Source of the DNA: Rosa chinensis
Taxonomy: Eukaryota > Streptophyta > Magnoliopsida > Rosales > Rosaceae
Reading direction: 5' to 3'
NCBI RefSeq assembly: GCF_002994745.2
Contig: NC_037094.1
Coordinates: 5,254,001-5,318,000 of the forward strand
Length of the DNA stretch: 64,000 nucleotides
The notes under the pieces: generated by a model
Told to the model about the DNA's origin: nothing
The model's database searches: none
What the model saw: the letters and a program-made list of their open reading frames with translations, nothing else
Made by a program: the position numbers and the translations under genes
Shown here: positions 53,813 to 64,000 of the stretch, piece after piece
Layout: each line of letters begins with the position of its first letter
Numbering within the stretch: position 1 is the stretch's first letter

Positions 53813-55444
53813 GGGAAAAATTCATGAATAGTACCTGAATTAAGACTCACTACGAATTTCAGTACATAAATTTCCAAAACATAAATTTTGGTACATGAGA
53901 TTTCAAAACCGACCCAATAAACATACACAACGTCAATGACGCCGTTAGTTTCGTGCCAGCTGTCGTATTTTAAGGGGTAAAATGGTCTCTTCAAATTTTT
54001 TACTTAGAGCACCCAGCTGTCTCTCTTCTTTTATTCTGGGCACCCAGCTCTCTTACCCTCACTCCTTTTTTGTTTAATTATTTTTCTAGTTTTTCTCTCT
54101 CTCTTCTTCTACATCTCTCTCCTCCTCTCATTGAACTCTCAAAAACGACGATTTTGGTCCCTTGCTTTCTTTGAAGATTGAAACAAACTGATGAATGATT
54201 TCCAGCACTTTCTGTTCCTACAAAAACTTAACAAAGGCACCAAATTTCCAATCAATAAGTAATCCAACAAATTATACCACTCCTCAAACCTTAAATTAAA
54301 TATATCGCAAGGAGAAAAAAAAAAAAAAAGAAGAAGAAGAAGAAGAAGACTAGGATTAATCTGAGCTGAGCGACTCACCACTATACCTTTGAATTAGAAG
54401 CCTCTAGTTTTCTTATCTGGGTTGCTTCATATCTCTGTTTCATTGTGGTCCAAAAAAATATACACCCTCTCATCACCATCTCGTCAAACAACAACAAGAA
54501 GAAGAAGACCCATTGCCCTCATCCCTTATAGACTTTCCTCTATAATTCAAGTCTTCGATTTCCATGATTCTAATGAAGGTCGATTAACAACAGAAACAAC
54601 GAGAACTATAGCACCTTAGGTACAATTACACGAACCCAAAATTCCCAATTCATTGAATTCATGAATCCCTAAGCTTCTGGGTTTGGTTCTTCACCCAGAT
54701 TTCAGCCCATACCTCCGACGCACTGATTGGAGTCACTCTCTTCTTCTCCGCTCCAATCTCCACAGCTTTTCTTTTCTATCTCTACGATTACCCGAAACCC
54801 ATCCCAGAACAAAACCCATTCTATTTTTTCTTTTTACCTCCGCCTTCTGCTTCTGCTACATCACTGTCAACACCTGTGCAATCCCAAGCCTCACAACCTT
54901 AATGTAAAACACATCAAGCCCACCTGATTCACAAAAACAAATAAACCAAAATCGAAAACAAACAGAATTAGGGTCTTACATCTTGGAGAGCTTGTTGGGT
55001 GCTCAACCGGTGACCTTGGCGACACGAAGGAGGGCTTGAATTGAGGCCAGGGCGGACTCCGTGAGAGCCTGGGCACAGTGAAGATCGGCCCTCGAGGTGG
55101 CTGAAGCGGTTGTGGATGTTGAGGTGAGGGGCTGTAATCGAAGGTGGTGAAAGGCGGTGTAGAGGCGTGGTTATCGATGACAACGAAAAGAAGAAGGAAA
55201 AGAGATCCCAGAGTTGCAGAGCCATTTCGAGAGAGAGAGAGAGAGAGGAAACTATTGACAAATGAAAAACCTATTCTGCCCTTCATTATATGTGTAATGG
55301 CACGACGTCTGACGGAGTCATTGACGTCATGTATGTATATTGGGTCGGGCTTCATATTTGATGTACCAAAGTTTATGTTTTGAAAATTTATGTACTGAAA
55401 TTCGTAGTGCACCTTACTTCGGGTACTATTCATGATTTTTTCCC
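53813..55444 (-). mobile_element. Pack-MULE-like element B
   Basis: 1632 bp with a perfect 9-bp target duplication, TAAATATAA (53804-53812 and 55445-55453). The right terminal region (about 55260-55444, read in reverse) closely matches the left end of element A, and the left region (53813-54010) matches the right end of A in reverse. The two copies are thus one family in opposite orientation. Read on the minus strand, B shares the GA-rich leader and MALQL start found in A (ATG at 55225), then carries different sequence, so the interiors have diverged or were replaced. No transposase is present. Confidence 0.92.
54968..55225 (-). pseudogene. captured coding-like fragment in element B
   Basis: It begins MALQLWDLFSFF, sharing its first codons and leader with the MSBP fragment of element A. 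After that it is proline-rich in one frame (PSPQHPQPLQPPRGPIF) and reads ALTESALASIQALLRVAKV in another. The frames do not add up to one protein. The source gene is not recognised. Confidence 0.45.
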
Positions 55445-55507
55445 TAAATATAAAGTTATAAACCCTAGCCGGCTAGCTTAGCTAACATTTTACACAACGT
55501 CGAGTCG

Positions 55508-55585
55508 TCGACGTTGTTCTTGGACGGAGAATGAACCCCAGGTATCTCGACGTTGTTCTTGGACGGAGAATGAACCCCAGGTATC
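55508..55585. repeat. perfect 39-bp tandem duplication
   Basis: 55508-55546 and 55547-55585 are identical (unit begins TCGACGTTGTTCTTGG). It lies 55 bp beyond the end of MULE element B. Confidence 0.95.
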
Positions 55586-55899
55586 TAGCTATAGCTAACA
55601 GATAAATTCTACATCCACCCCAATAATGCATCATTGCATCATATTAAGGGAGTTATATATTCAGTAGCTTCCAATATATGCAGGTGCCGACCAATAAAAA
55701 TTGGATTCGACAGCTCAACGAAATTGCTCGCTTACAGGCGATAAAATAAAAAGTTAAAAACTAGCTCAGAGGTGGGGGCTCACAATTCCACCACATAACT
55801 GTGTTCCTGCCGCCCGACTGTTGGTCCATATCATCAATGCCTCAGAAAAGCACGCAGAATCTAACTGCAGATACATGCACTGATACACGTTTATTAATC

Positions 55900-55907
55900 T
55901 ATAAATA
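55900..55907 (+). promoter_or_regulatory. TATA box of the P450 at 55966
   Basis: TATAAATA lies 59 bases upstream of the start codon. The related pseudogene has TATAAAT at 58132-58138, about 75 bases upstream of its own start. Confidence 0.55.
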
Positions 55908-55965
55908 TCTATCTAGTTTCACATGTTTTCCAAAAGAAAAAATCTATCTAGTTTCAACAGACACA

Positions 55966-56649
55966 ATGAGTCCTTCAACAATTACCATCCTTCTCCTCTT
56001 CGTTGCCCTCATCTGGTTTCTCATCGCTGCAGCCTTCTCAAAACCAAAGCACAAGAAGCTACCTCCTGGACCTTTGGCACTACCGGTCATTGGTCACCTT
56101 CATATGCTAGGCAATCTCCCACATCGCAGCCTCCAACACTTGGCCAAAAAATATGGACCCATAATGTCTATTCGCCTTGGGAATGTACCCACCATACTAG
56201 TCTCGTCCCCGAAAGCTGCAGAGCTATTCCTCAAAACTCATGACGCCAATTTCGCGAGCAGGCCGACAGTCCAGGCCTCAGAGCACCTAGCTTACGGCAC
56301 AATGGGCCTGGCGTTTGCCAAGTACGGCCCCTATTGGCGCCATGTGAGGAAGCTCTGTACCCTCGAGCTTCTTTGTCCCTCGAAAGCGGAGGCTTTTGCG
56401 CCGCTGCGAAGGGAGGAGATAGAACTGTTGGTGCAGTCGCTGAAGAAAGCTGGAGAGGGAGGTGAGGTGGTGGATGTTAGTGACAAGATTTATGGCGTTG
56501 GTGAGGATATAACGTATAGGATGATATTGGGTTGCACAAGGGATGATGCTAGGTTTGGTTTGAAGGAGATTGTTCACGAAGTTTCGTTGTTAACCGGGGC
56601 ATTTAACGTAGCTGATTTTGTGCCCTGCCTCGGTCCATTTGATTTTCAG
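55966..56649 (+). CDS. CYP736A-like cytochrome P450, first exon only
   Basis: The exon is open for 228 codons and ends at a phase-0 donor (TTTCAG|GTACC). The start is MSPSTITI, matching the other copies, although the frame is open further upstream. It has an N-terminal membrane anchor (about 3-25), the proline hinge KLPPGP, and CYP71-clan phrases LAKKYGPIMSIRLGN, VSSPKAAELFLKTHD, FAKYGPYWRHVRKLC and DITYRMILGC. The family's second exon, which holds the I-helix, ExxR and heme-binding loop, is not found in the following 1.5 kb. The only second exon nearby is at 59812, past a pseudogenised first exon. It could join this one in phase to give 504 residues, a normal P450 length. The CYP736A assignment is from general resemblance. 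Confidence 0.8.
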
Positions 56650-56759
56650 GTACCAACTCCTTTTCCTAATACAGTAATTCCAGTCCAGTCCACTACTGGA
56701 ACTGTCTTTAATCGTTCTCTTTATTTTTTTTTTTGGGGGTGGGGTCCGTTTTTGGATAT

Positions 56760-56989
56760 ATATTTTTTTTAGGGGCAAGACGACAGTAGAGCCTTTACAC
56801 ACGCACCCATGCAGTGTATCACAGCATTGCCAGACTAATCACTGCACTGCAGACGCACGAACTTTGGGTGTTAACAAACTCATGTCCCTCAAATCTGCTG
56901 GCCACAGGGTGGAGCTGGGAATCGAACGCTAGACCTGGAGATTCCAGACTAGGCCGCTCGTCCACCACACCACACCACACCACGTGGTT
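56760..56989 (-). mobile_element. tRNA-derived SINE in the P450 intron
   Basis: About 230 bp, flanked by a perfect 16-bp duplication, GTCCGTTTTTGGATAT (56744-56759 and 56990-57005). On the minus strand it starts with short GGTGT repeats. The A box TGGACGAGCGG (56954-56964) comes next, then the B box GTTCGATTCCC (56917-56927) about 27 bases later, and the element ends in a short A tail. The structure is complete for a pol III-transcribed SINE. It sits about 110 bp into the probable intron of the P450. Confidence 0.93.
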
Positions 56990-57005
56990 GTCCGTTTTTG
57001 GATAT

Positions 57006-57690
57006 GAGTCACTATCAAAGATGTCAAGGACCACTCACTTCGTTTGCAGTCGCTGTCTTATGGTCCCACGTTATCTCTATGTGGTTTTCCTACGATAAGC
57101 AATTAAGCGAAAATACATCTCAATTTATCACATTTCGACGCATAATACTTTGTCCCTATAGTTATGAATCATGGTGCTCACAGTTTGGAATCAAATTAAT
57201 CAATAAGTTTTCCATTCGAAGCTACGTTCTTACTTCTATTTGCGGTCAAAATTTTCAGCCCAGCCACCCACACACTTTTCTTCGTATATATCAAAATCTA
57301 ATTTACTTTCAAATTCTTGAAACTAAATTTTTTTAGTAATTCAATGACCTCTTAACTTCAAAAAGATGAGTCAATAACGATGTGAGTCACTTTAGCTTAG
57401 GGTATTTTATGTTGAACCCATTTGATACATTAGTACCAAATTACACTTTGATCGTTGCATTTGTACTTGTACGAAATCTGGATGGCCTAGCGAAGAGTCC
57501 CTTTATGCAAAAGGGGTAAAATAGTACATAGCAGCAGGCAGACCATATAGTAAAGTACACAATAATAACTTAAAAGAAGGATCGCAATTTGACGGTCCTT
57601 AGGCTCCCTTCATCTTTATTATTTTACCTGTTATTGTCCTTCCTAATATAACATTGATTGTTTTTCAAGCATATGTCTATCTAGTTTCAT
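57006..57690. other. intergenic or intronic sequence between P450 copies
   Basis: No coding motif of the P450 second exon is present here on either strand. Confidence 0.5.
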
Positions 57691-57695
57691 ATACA

Positions 57696-57780
57696 ATGGA
57701 ATCTTCAACAATGGTCATCCTTGTCATATGCACGGCATACATATTTTTTAACTACGCCTTGACAGAAAATTGACTGAAAT
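57696..57780 (+). pseudogene. CYP736A-like P450 N-terminal fragment
   Basis: The leader CTATCTAGTTTCATATACA and start MESSTMVILVICTAY resemble the leader and anchor of the P450 at 55966, and the frame then stops. Only about 20 codons are related. Confidence 0.6.
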
Positions 57781-58131
57781 ATGCTATTGGAATCCATATA
57801 CTGCATTGATTATTTTTAGATATAAAGAAAATCAACAATTTATATCACATTACCGCAATCATGGGCATGCATTGGATATTTTATCTGGGTTTTGAACTAA
57901 TTTAGTTGTACGCACGTTACCTAGAGTGTGACAAATCTTTTTTTTTGAGATCGAGTGTGGGACTTGTGCCTACCGTTTACCTCCAAAGAATTCATATCAC
58001 CTAACTTCTTATATAATTAAAACAAAATTGGCTTTTGAACCAAATTACAGTTGATGGTTGAAATTTCTTTATGAGATCCAACGCCCATCTGAAAGGTCCA
58101 TTTGCTGTCGAGCCGAGGGTTGGTCCTTTAA

Positions 58132-58138
58132 TATAAAT
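58132..58138 (+). promoter_or_regulatory. TATA box of the P450 pseudogene
   Basis: TATAAAT lies about 75 bases upstream of the former start. The same upstream region is repeated before the fragment at 61902. Confidence 0.45.
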
Positions 58139-58211
58139 GAGTCATTGAGCTTGTCATGACCCATATATCCCACTCTCTCTCAACTTCACAAAATCCAGAA
58201 TGCCAGAAACA

Positions 58212-60642
58212 ATGATTCCTTCAACAATAATGACCATCCTCCTAGTTCTCCTCACATGACTTTGGTCACTTATCTCTGCCTCCTCAAAATCAAAACACAT
58301 AAAACTACCACCCGGCCCTCGGATTGCCAATAACCAGAAACCTCTATATGTTAGGCAACCTCCCCAATCGAAGCCTCCAACAATTGGCCAAAAAATATGG
58401 ACACATCATGTCCATTCGTCTAGGCAATGTTTCTACCATGCATACTACCATAGTAGTCTCCTCCCCACAAGCCGCAGAGCTATTCATCAAAACTCATGAC
58501 ACTAATTTCGCCAGCAGGCCCAAAATCCAAGCCTCAGAGTACCTGTCCTACAGCACAAAGGGCATGGCCTATTCCCAATACGGTCCCTATTGGCACCATA
58601 TGAGGAAGCTCTGCATGCTTCATCTCTTCTGTCTAGCAAAAATGGAAGCTTTCACGCTGCTGCCAAAGGAGGAACTGGGAGTGCTGGTAAGAAAGCTGAA
58701 GAGAGCTGCAGAGGAAGGTGGAGTCATGGATATTAGTGAGACGATTGGTGTGATGAATGAGGACATAACGTATAGGATAGTGTTGGGTTGTAAAAGGAAT
58801 GATATGTTTAATTTGAAAGCCATTGTTGAGGAAACGCTTTTCTTGACTGGGGCTTTCAATATATCAGATTTTGTTCGTTCCCTTGCTGCACTTGATATTC
58901 ATGTATGCTAATCCCAAGCTCCTAACTCTTTTCCCATAGGCAGCTCTCTTTGATGGTTAATTAATATCCGAACTGATGCAATGGTAGACAATTCCGGCCA
59001 AATCTTCTTAATTCTACATTATTGTTTTCATGTATGGAGCTGGTTTACCATTACATATACCATACACTAAACGATTTGAAATTTTAAACTGGAACCCGGT
59101 TGTATAGCAGTACAGGTGAGGGCACTTCTAAGACTTCTTTGTTTCTATGAACTACTTGATTAACAAAGTAGACGTCAACATAACGAACCTAGTTTTGGGA
59201 AAGTAACCAGCAGATAGCCAGTAGTAATCAGTTCGGAGTAATCATTGAGTGATTGAAGATGTGTGAATAAAACTTCACTTCTCGAATCACAGTAGAAAAA
59301 AGCACAATGGTATTAGACTATTAGGATTTGTTTGAAAGTTAAAACTATATTAAAGATGCTTTAGTAAATTGATCTGTGGTCGATTAATTTTCCCATTTTG
59401 CTCAAATTGAGATAGTGGAAGAATCACACAAACCTAAACCTAAAATGACTTCCCAATATTGCACGTTTTCATTATCAGAGGTAGAGTAATAGTATATGAC
59501 ACGTATTAAGTAAATTAATTAGATCAAGAGCTAGAGCGATCACCATTTATTGCTCAAGTGCAACGAATCTTATAATTTGTTCTGCAGTAGCTATCTTGTC
59601 CCTCAATTAATTAACAAACTGATGTAGGAATGGAAATTTTGTTCACACATGTTCAATTACTTGGTGCACATCCTTGATCCTTCCAGCTAAAGTTTAGCTG
59701 GGTAGCCTTTTTCTGGTGATCTGATCTTGGAGTAGATAACATAATAGAATAACATGCATAGTACTATCACTACTATGGAATCTTAATGATGCAATAATTT
59801 CTTTCTCCCAGGGATTGACCAAGCGCTTAAAGAAAGTTAGCAAGACGATCAATCAACTCTTGGAGAAGATAATAGATGAGCATGAACAAGTTGCCAACAC
59901 CAAGAGTGGGAAACAAGGCCATGAGGACTTTGTAGACGTGTTGCTTGCGTTAACGAACCGACCGTTGAACCAGAATGATGAGCAAGTACACTTCTTTGAT
60001 CGAACAAATGTGAAAGCCATCTTACTAGACCTGATAACGGCGGCTTTTGATACTTCGGCCACATCGATTGTTTGGAGCCTTGCCGAGCTCTTGAGGCATC
60101 CAAGGATCATGAAGAATCTCCAAGAAGAGATCCAAAGTGTGGTTGGTATGGACCGAATGGTGGAAGAATCTGATTTGCCCAAGCTGGATTACTTGAGTAT
60201 GGTGGTAAAGGAGAGCTTCAGACTACACCCAGTTGCACCGTTACTAGTCCCACATGAATCCATCGAGGACATTACCATCGATGGATATGACATACCCAAG
60301 AAGTCGCGGATCATAGTAAACATCTGGAGCATTGGAAGAGATCCTAATGTTTGGTCAGAAAATGTTGAGGAGTTTTATCCTGAAAGGTTCATGAACAACA
60401 ATATAGACCTCCGGGGACATAACTTTCAGCTCATCCCATTTGGGTCTGGGCGAAGAGGGTGTCCGGGTATGCAATTAGGGCTAACCACAGTTCGACTAGT
60501 TCTGGCACAACTGGTTCATTGCTTTAACTGGGAGCTCCCAAATGGCTTGCTACCTCAAGACTTGGACATGTCCGAGGATTTTGGCTTATCACTGTCAAAA
60601 GCCAAACACTTGCTTGCTAAGCCAACGTACCGTCTTACGTAG
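58212..60642 (+). pseudogene. CYP736A-like P450 pseudogene with intact second exon
   Basis: Exon 1 is 58212-58902 and exon 2 is 59812-60642, with a GT-AG intron of 909 bp in phase 0. Exon 1 is broken: a TGA at 58257-58259 lies inside the membrane anchor, and a frameshift falls near 58318-58326 just after PPGP. Beyond that the frame is open (LAKKYGHIMSIRLGNV, then VSSPQAAELFIKTHD). Exon 2 is fully intact for 276 codons. It has I-helix [20 protein letters not shown] (ExxR), FYPERF, and the heme loop [10 protein letters not shown] at 60439-60468 with the cysteine ligand. The anchor defects should prevent a normal protein from this first exon. A protein starting at an internal ATG would lack the membrane anchor. 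Confidence 0.87.
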
Positions 60643-60683
60643 GTTATTTTTTCAATGTAATTTTTTGATTAAGGAATCTTATG

Positions 60684-60747
60684 TAGTTTGTTGGATCTCA
60701 ACAGACATTCATCCATAGTTTGTTGGATCTCAACGAGCATTCATCCA
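60684..60747. repeat. 32-bp tandem duplication after the P450 stop
   Basis: Two near-identical units (TAGTTTGTTGGATCTCAAC...) follow each other in the probable 3' untranslated region, differing at about three bases. Confidence 0.85.
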
Positions 60748-61039
60748 TCTATTATTCTGCAGCTTAAACAAATGTGCGCAAATGCAATTAGTATAATGAT
60801 TTCATCAGTAATATTGTTTGCATCATGAATCAATATGTTCATTAGAAATGCACTTGATCAAGGTACTCGAGACAAGTTTCTTAGGCCGGAACTCTAATTA
60901 TGTAAATACGATTTACAAATTCACTCTAATTATGTAAATATCACTTACAAAGACATTTTGAGCTTGTTTTGTTTGGCAACCTTACAAATGAAGAACAGCT
61001 CCGTATCAATCTTCTAGAAAAAAAATAAATAAATCATAT

Positions 61040-61195
61040 ACTAGGTTGATACTGGGTTGTACAAAGAATGATGATATGAAGGGAATAATTGAGGAGCCTC
61101 TTCACCTGAGCATTCAACATAGTTGATTTCGTGTCATTCCTCGGTCTATTTGATTTTCATATACCAACTCCTTTTCCTAATATGGTAATATCAAC
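61040..61195 (+). pseudogene. P450 fragment: end of exon 1 and start of intron
   Basis: The sequence aligns with the end of the first exon at 55966. It reads ACTGGGTTGTACAAAG for the ILGCT region and GATTTTCATATACCAACTCC for the exon-intron border, and goes on into CCTTTTCCTAATA of the intron. It has deletions and stops. Because intron sequence is included, it came from a genomic duplication. Confidence 0.7.
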
Positions 61196-61342
61196 TCACC
61201 AGCGTCTTATTTGTTTTTTTTCTTTTTGTCTTTTTGGAGAAATTACCAAAAATCTACCTACACACGCTACTACACTTGCTTAGCAACATTTGGAAGACAA
61301 TTTTATCAATTCACACTAAAGTTATGGACTCAAAATAAATTG

Positions 61343-61735
61343 CTGTAACATGCTAGTAGGTGGTAGTTGGTTTTATTGGTTTTCCTCTTTTCTTGTTCGT
61401 CTTTTTTTCTGATAAGTAAGAGTTTGGATAATTTAGATATAAATTTTATTATTTATATTTTAAAAAAGTAAATTATCATACTAATTTTCTATTTGAAAAA
61501 ATTTAAAAATTCGATTAAACTTGCACACATTTATTTATTTATTTTTTCCTGTAACATGCTAGTAGATAGTAGCTGTTTTATTGGTTTTCCTCTTTTCTTG
61601 TTCGTCTTTTTTTCTGATAAGTAAGAGTTTAGATAATTCAGATATGAATTTTATTATTTATATTTTAAAAACATAAATTATCAGACTAGTTTTCTATTTG
61701 AAAAAATTTAAAAATTCGATTAAACTTGCACACAT
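61343..61735. repeat. 206-bp spaced direct duplication
   Basis: 61343-61530 and 61549-61735 are near-identical copies (starting CTGTAACATGCTAGTAG, ending AACTTGCACACAT) with a TTTA-rich joint between. It is a local duplication in AT-rich sequence. Confidence 0.85.
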
Positions 61736-61901
61736 GAGCGATATCGTAGGAGATGATCATACATTATCATTCTTTTTTATGAAGTACAACGCCCAGCTGA
61801 AAAGTCCATTTGCTTGGAGCAGAGAGTTGATCCATTAGTAGTCGTGACCCATATTTCCCATTATCTCCCTCAACTCCACACGAAACAGAAGGCCAGAAAT
61901 A

Positions 61902-62012
61902 ATGAGTTCTTCAACAATAATAGCTATCCTCCTGGTTGTCCTCACATGCCTTTGGTCACTCGTCTCTGCCTCCTCAAAATCAAAGTTCAAAACAAAAAAA
62001 AACTACCACCCG
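61902..62012 (+). pseudogene. P450 N-terminal fragment cut by an LTR insertion
   Basis: The start MSSSTIIAILLVVLTCLWSLV and the leader match the pseudogene at 58212. An A-run shifts the frame near 61994, and homology ends at 62012 in the ACTACCACCCG of the proline hinge, exactly where TGTCACGCC begins. This copy lacks the TGA found in the anchor at 58257. Confidence 0.8.
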
Positions 62013-62464
62013 TGTCACGCCCCGAATTTTGAATAAGAAATTCAAAATCCGAAACATGAATAATTACAAATACAAATACCAATCTAAAATTTTCTTTCAG
62101 AGTAACACGCCTCACACCACTCAATATTACAATACCCAACTCCTCAATTTCTTATTACAGCACACTATTACAAATTCCAAATTTATAAGTTCAAAATGAA
62201 CATAACGAAACTCACAATAACGCTGTAACTCACATGCCACTACTCTAAGCAGCCTGATCACCTTCTCGATTCTCCTGACCTGTAAGATTTCCCGCTACAC
62301 AAATATATAATGTGTACCGGGATTGCAACAACACAAACCCGGTGAGCTTGACAGCCCGTATGAGTAAACGAAAGGATTGCAAAATTTTAATATAACAATT
62401 TCAACTCAAGCAAGTGAAATTGTAGAAATATCACAATCACAACGACCACCCCAAAACCACATCA

Positions 62465-62476
62465 CTTTCTCACTCT

Positions 62477-62521
<45 letters not shown>

Positions 62522-62574
62522 TTATGAGTTACTCTCGATTTCGCTCATAAGGTCACTCAACATTTTCTCACTCT

Positions 62575-62617
<43 letters not shown>

Positions 62618-62660
62618 TTATGAGTTACTCTCGATTTCGCTAATAAGATCACTCAACATT
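62465..62660. repeat. duplicated block with two AT microsatellites
   Basis: Two copies of a roughly 95-bp unit (CACTTTCTCACTCTCACATAT, AT run, ATAGACACTTATGAGTTACTC) follow each other, with slightly different AT-run lengths. Confidence 0.85.
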
Positions 62661-63172
62661 TGGCAGACAGACTAGAGCTCTAACTGATCGCAACCACCAA
62701 CTCGGCGCGAGAGCGCGGTTCACGATTTAATGCTATTAGTAACCACCAGCCCGGTACGAGAGCGTGATTCACCAATAGATGCCATGGTCACCCCTGTGAC
62801 CTATTGATCTCCACAGATCAATATATCTCAACAAATCAACAATTTATTGTTTCTCAACAATAAACATAACACCTCACTCAATATAAAATTTCCTCAACAC
62901 AACCCAACAACACGTATATTTTATCAATAATAAAATATGTATAAAGACATTTGCACATGTATTAACAACTATAAATATTATGGCAATAAATATAAATATT
63001 TAGAACTCCGGTTCGTGAATGAACCATGTGCGGTTTACTCACCTCGATACTCCCGCTGCGTCTTCAAATTAACACAATCACACCAAACTCGCCCGCCCAA
63101 GTAAAAACCGTTAATCACCTAATCATAAGTGACTTGAGTTTAGCCAACAACTCACAAAATAAAATAAATGAC

Positions 63173-63510
63173 AATCCAACAGTCGGATCGAATTTATACG
63201 ATGATCCAACGGTCAGATCAAATTAATCGATGATCCAACGGTCGGATCCTCACGGATCACCCTTTGGATCATCCTCCTGAAATTATCACAAAGATCCAAC
63301 GGTCGGATCTTCCTGAATCGCCTTTAATAACATCTCCTCAGATTTATAAGAAAATCCGACGGTCGGATTCTCACGAATCGCCTTCCAAAACACCATTTCA
63401 CCATTATACGAAGATCCAACGGTCGGATCTTTGTCCGTGACCACACAAAGTCATCGGGACAGTCATAAGATCAACATATTTAAATTTCAAGTCCATCCAA
63501 CGGTCTGATC
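63173..63510. repeat. array of seven GATCCAACGGTCGGATC motifs
   Basis: Seven copies or near-copies start at about 63173, 63203, 63232, 63292, 63353, 63413 and 63493. The motif has inverted arms GATCC and GGATC. Most spacings are close to 30 or 60 bp. Confidence 0.85.
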
Positions 63511-64000
63511 TTCACAGATCACAAATCGAACGATCGAAATCGATCGAAGTCGTAAAATTCATAACTAAATCATACGATATCGAAAAATTGCGTATAATAT
63601 ATCAAAATGATCGCATCGAAGTATAGAATCTAAAAATGTATAGAAACTGTCCCTGTGACCCCCGGAAGTGGCCGGAAATGTCCGCCGGAGTTTGGACAGG
63701 GCCGCCACCGACCACCGCCAATGGTGTCGGGGCCAGGCTGCTCCTCTTCATCTCATCAAGACCAACAATTTTCCTAGCTAGCATGAAGTCTGAAAATGAA
63801 CGGAAGTGGTCGAAAATTACCTAGAACAGTTTGAAGGTGGCCGGAAATTTTCCAGTAACCGGCGAAGAAATGCAGAAACCGGCGAGCCAAGATTTCGACG
63901 TAAAAACTTCAATTTCAGGCCTCGATTCCTTCTGATGAGTTGTTAAGAACATCAAGGTGAACTCACTGGTTCAAGAATAAATCAAAACGATGCACTACAG

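Larger units (their letters stand above)
62013..64000 (+). mobile_element. LTR-type element, truncated by the window end
   Basis: It begins TGTCACGCCCCGAATTTTG, a typical LTR start in plants, at the exact point where P450 homology stops. The next 2 kb is non-coding: AT microsatellites, a roughly 95-bp duplication (62465-62660), a motif array (63173-63510) and a GC-rich CCGG region near 63660-63880. No primer-binding site or protein domain is seen before the window ends, so the LTR would be unusually long. It could belong to a large non-autonomous (LARD-like) or gypsy element. Confidence 0.6.

Noticed and set aside
54891..55433. 180-codon minus-strand proline-rich open frame
   Set aside because: It runs through the terminal repeat and captured debris of MULE element B, so it is unlikely to be a gene of its own.
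56917..56964. tRNA gene suggested by A and B boxes
   Set aside because: The sequence does not fold as a complete tRNA, and it lies within a 230-bp unit with an A tail and 16-bp target duplication, so it is a SINE. The same holds for the boxes at 28734-28788.
62465..62660. CRISPR-like alternation of repeats and spacers
   Set aside because: These are two AT microsatellites in a duplicated block in plant DNA. There is no array of unique spacers.

Overview
This window is plant nuclear DNA, most likely from a eudicot and plausibly a Rosaceae species. The family-level guess rests on CYP736A-like P450s and on an LTR repeat carrying many copies of a GATCC...GGATC motif. It is inference; no marker gene here fixes the species. 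All the host genes that can be modelled use GT-AG introns, AT-rich spacers separate them, and much of the sequence is transposons.

Layout. (1) 0.25-2.6 kb: a small Deg/trypsin-like protein that has lost all three catalytic residues. (2) 3.5-8.8 kb: a very young Ty1/copia retrotransposon with LTRs that look identical, a 5-bp target duplication and a single in-frame stop between integrase and reverse transcriptase. (3) 8.8-15.8 kb: decayed coding-like blocks, a 5'-truncated LINE and a 33-base poly-C tract. (4) 15.9-27.1 kb: three tandem minus-strand DUF2828 genes (helical N-terminal half plus von Willebrand A domain with intact MIDAS). (5) 28.5-28.8 kb: AT microsatellites and a SINE. (6) 30.6-34.2 kb: two tandem PLAC8/plant-cadmium-resistance-type genes with proline-rich N-termini. 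(7) 34.7-46.6 kb: a complete 31-exon DENN-WD40 gene, SCD1, convergent with the PLAC8 pair; all 31 exons join in frame to 1207 residues. (8) 46.9-55.5 kb: a transposon zone with two Pack-MULE-like elements of one family (perfect 9-bp target duplications), a 1.6-kb hAT-like element with an 8-bp duplication, a LINE remnant and two weaker candidates. (9) 52.6-62.0 kb: a CYP736A-like P450 array with one intact first exon, one nearly complete pseudogene and four fragments; a SINE with a perfect 16-bp duplication sits in the intron after the intact exon. (10) 62.0-64.0 kb: the start of an LTR-type element that cuts the last P450 fragment and runs off the window.

The working host genes appear to be the Deg-like protein, the three DUF2828 paralogs, the two PLAC8 proteins, SCD1 and possibly one P450 made by joining exons of neighbouring copies. 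They do not form an obvious single pathway. The main stories are local tandem duplication (DUF2828, PLAC8, P450) and transposon activity. The most unusual observations are the P450 exon arrangement, the apparent gene-conversion tract and segment duplication in the DUF2828 cluster, and the paired gene-capturing MULEs.
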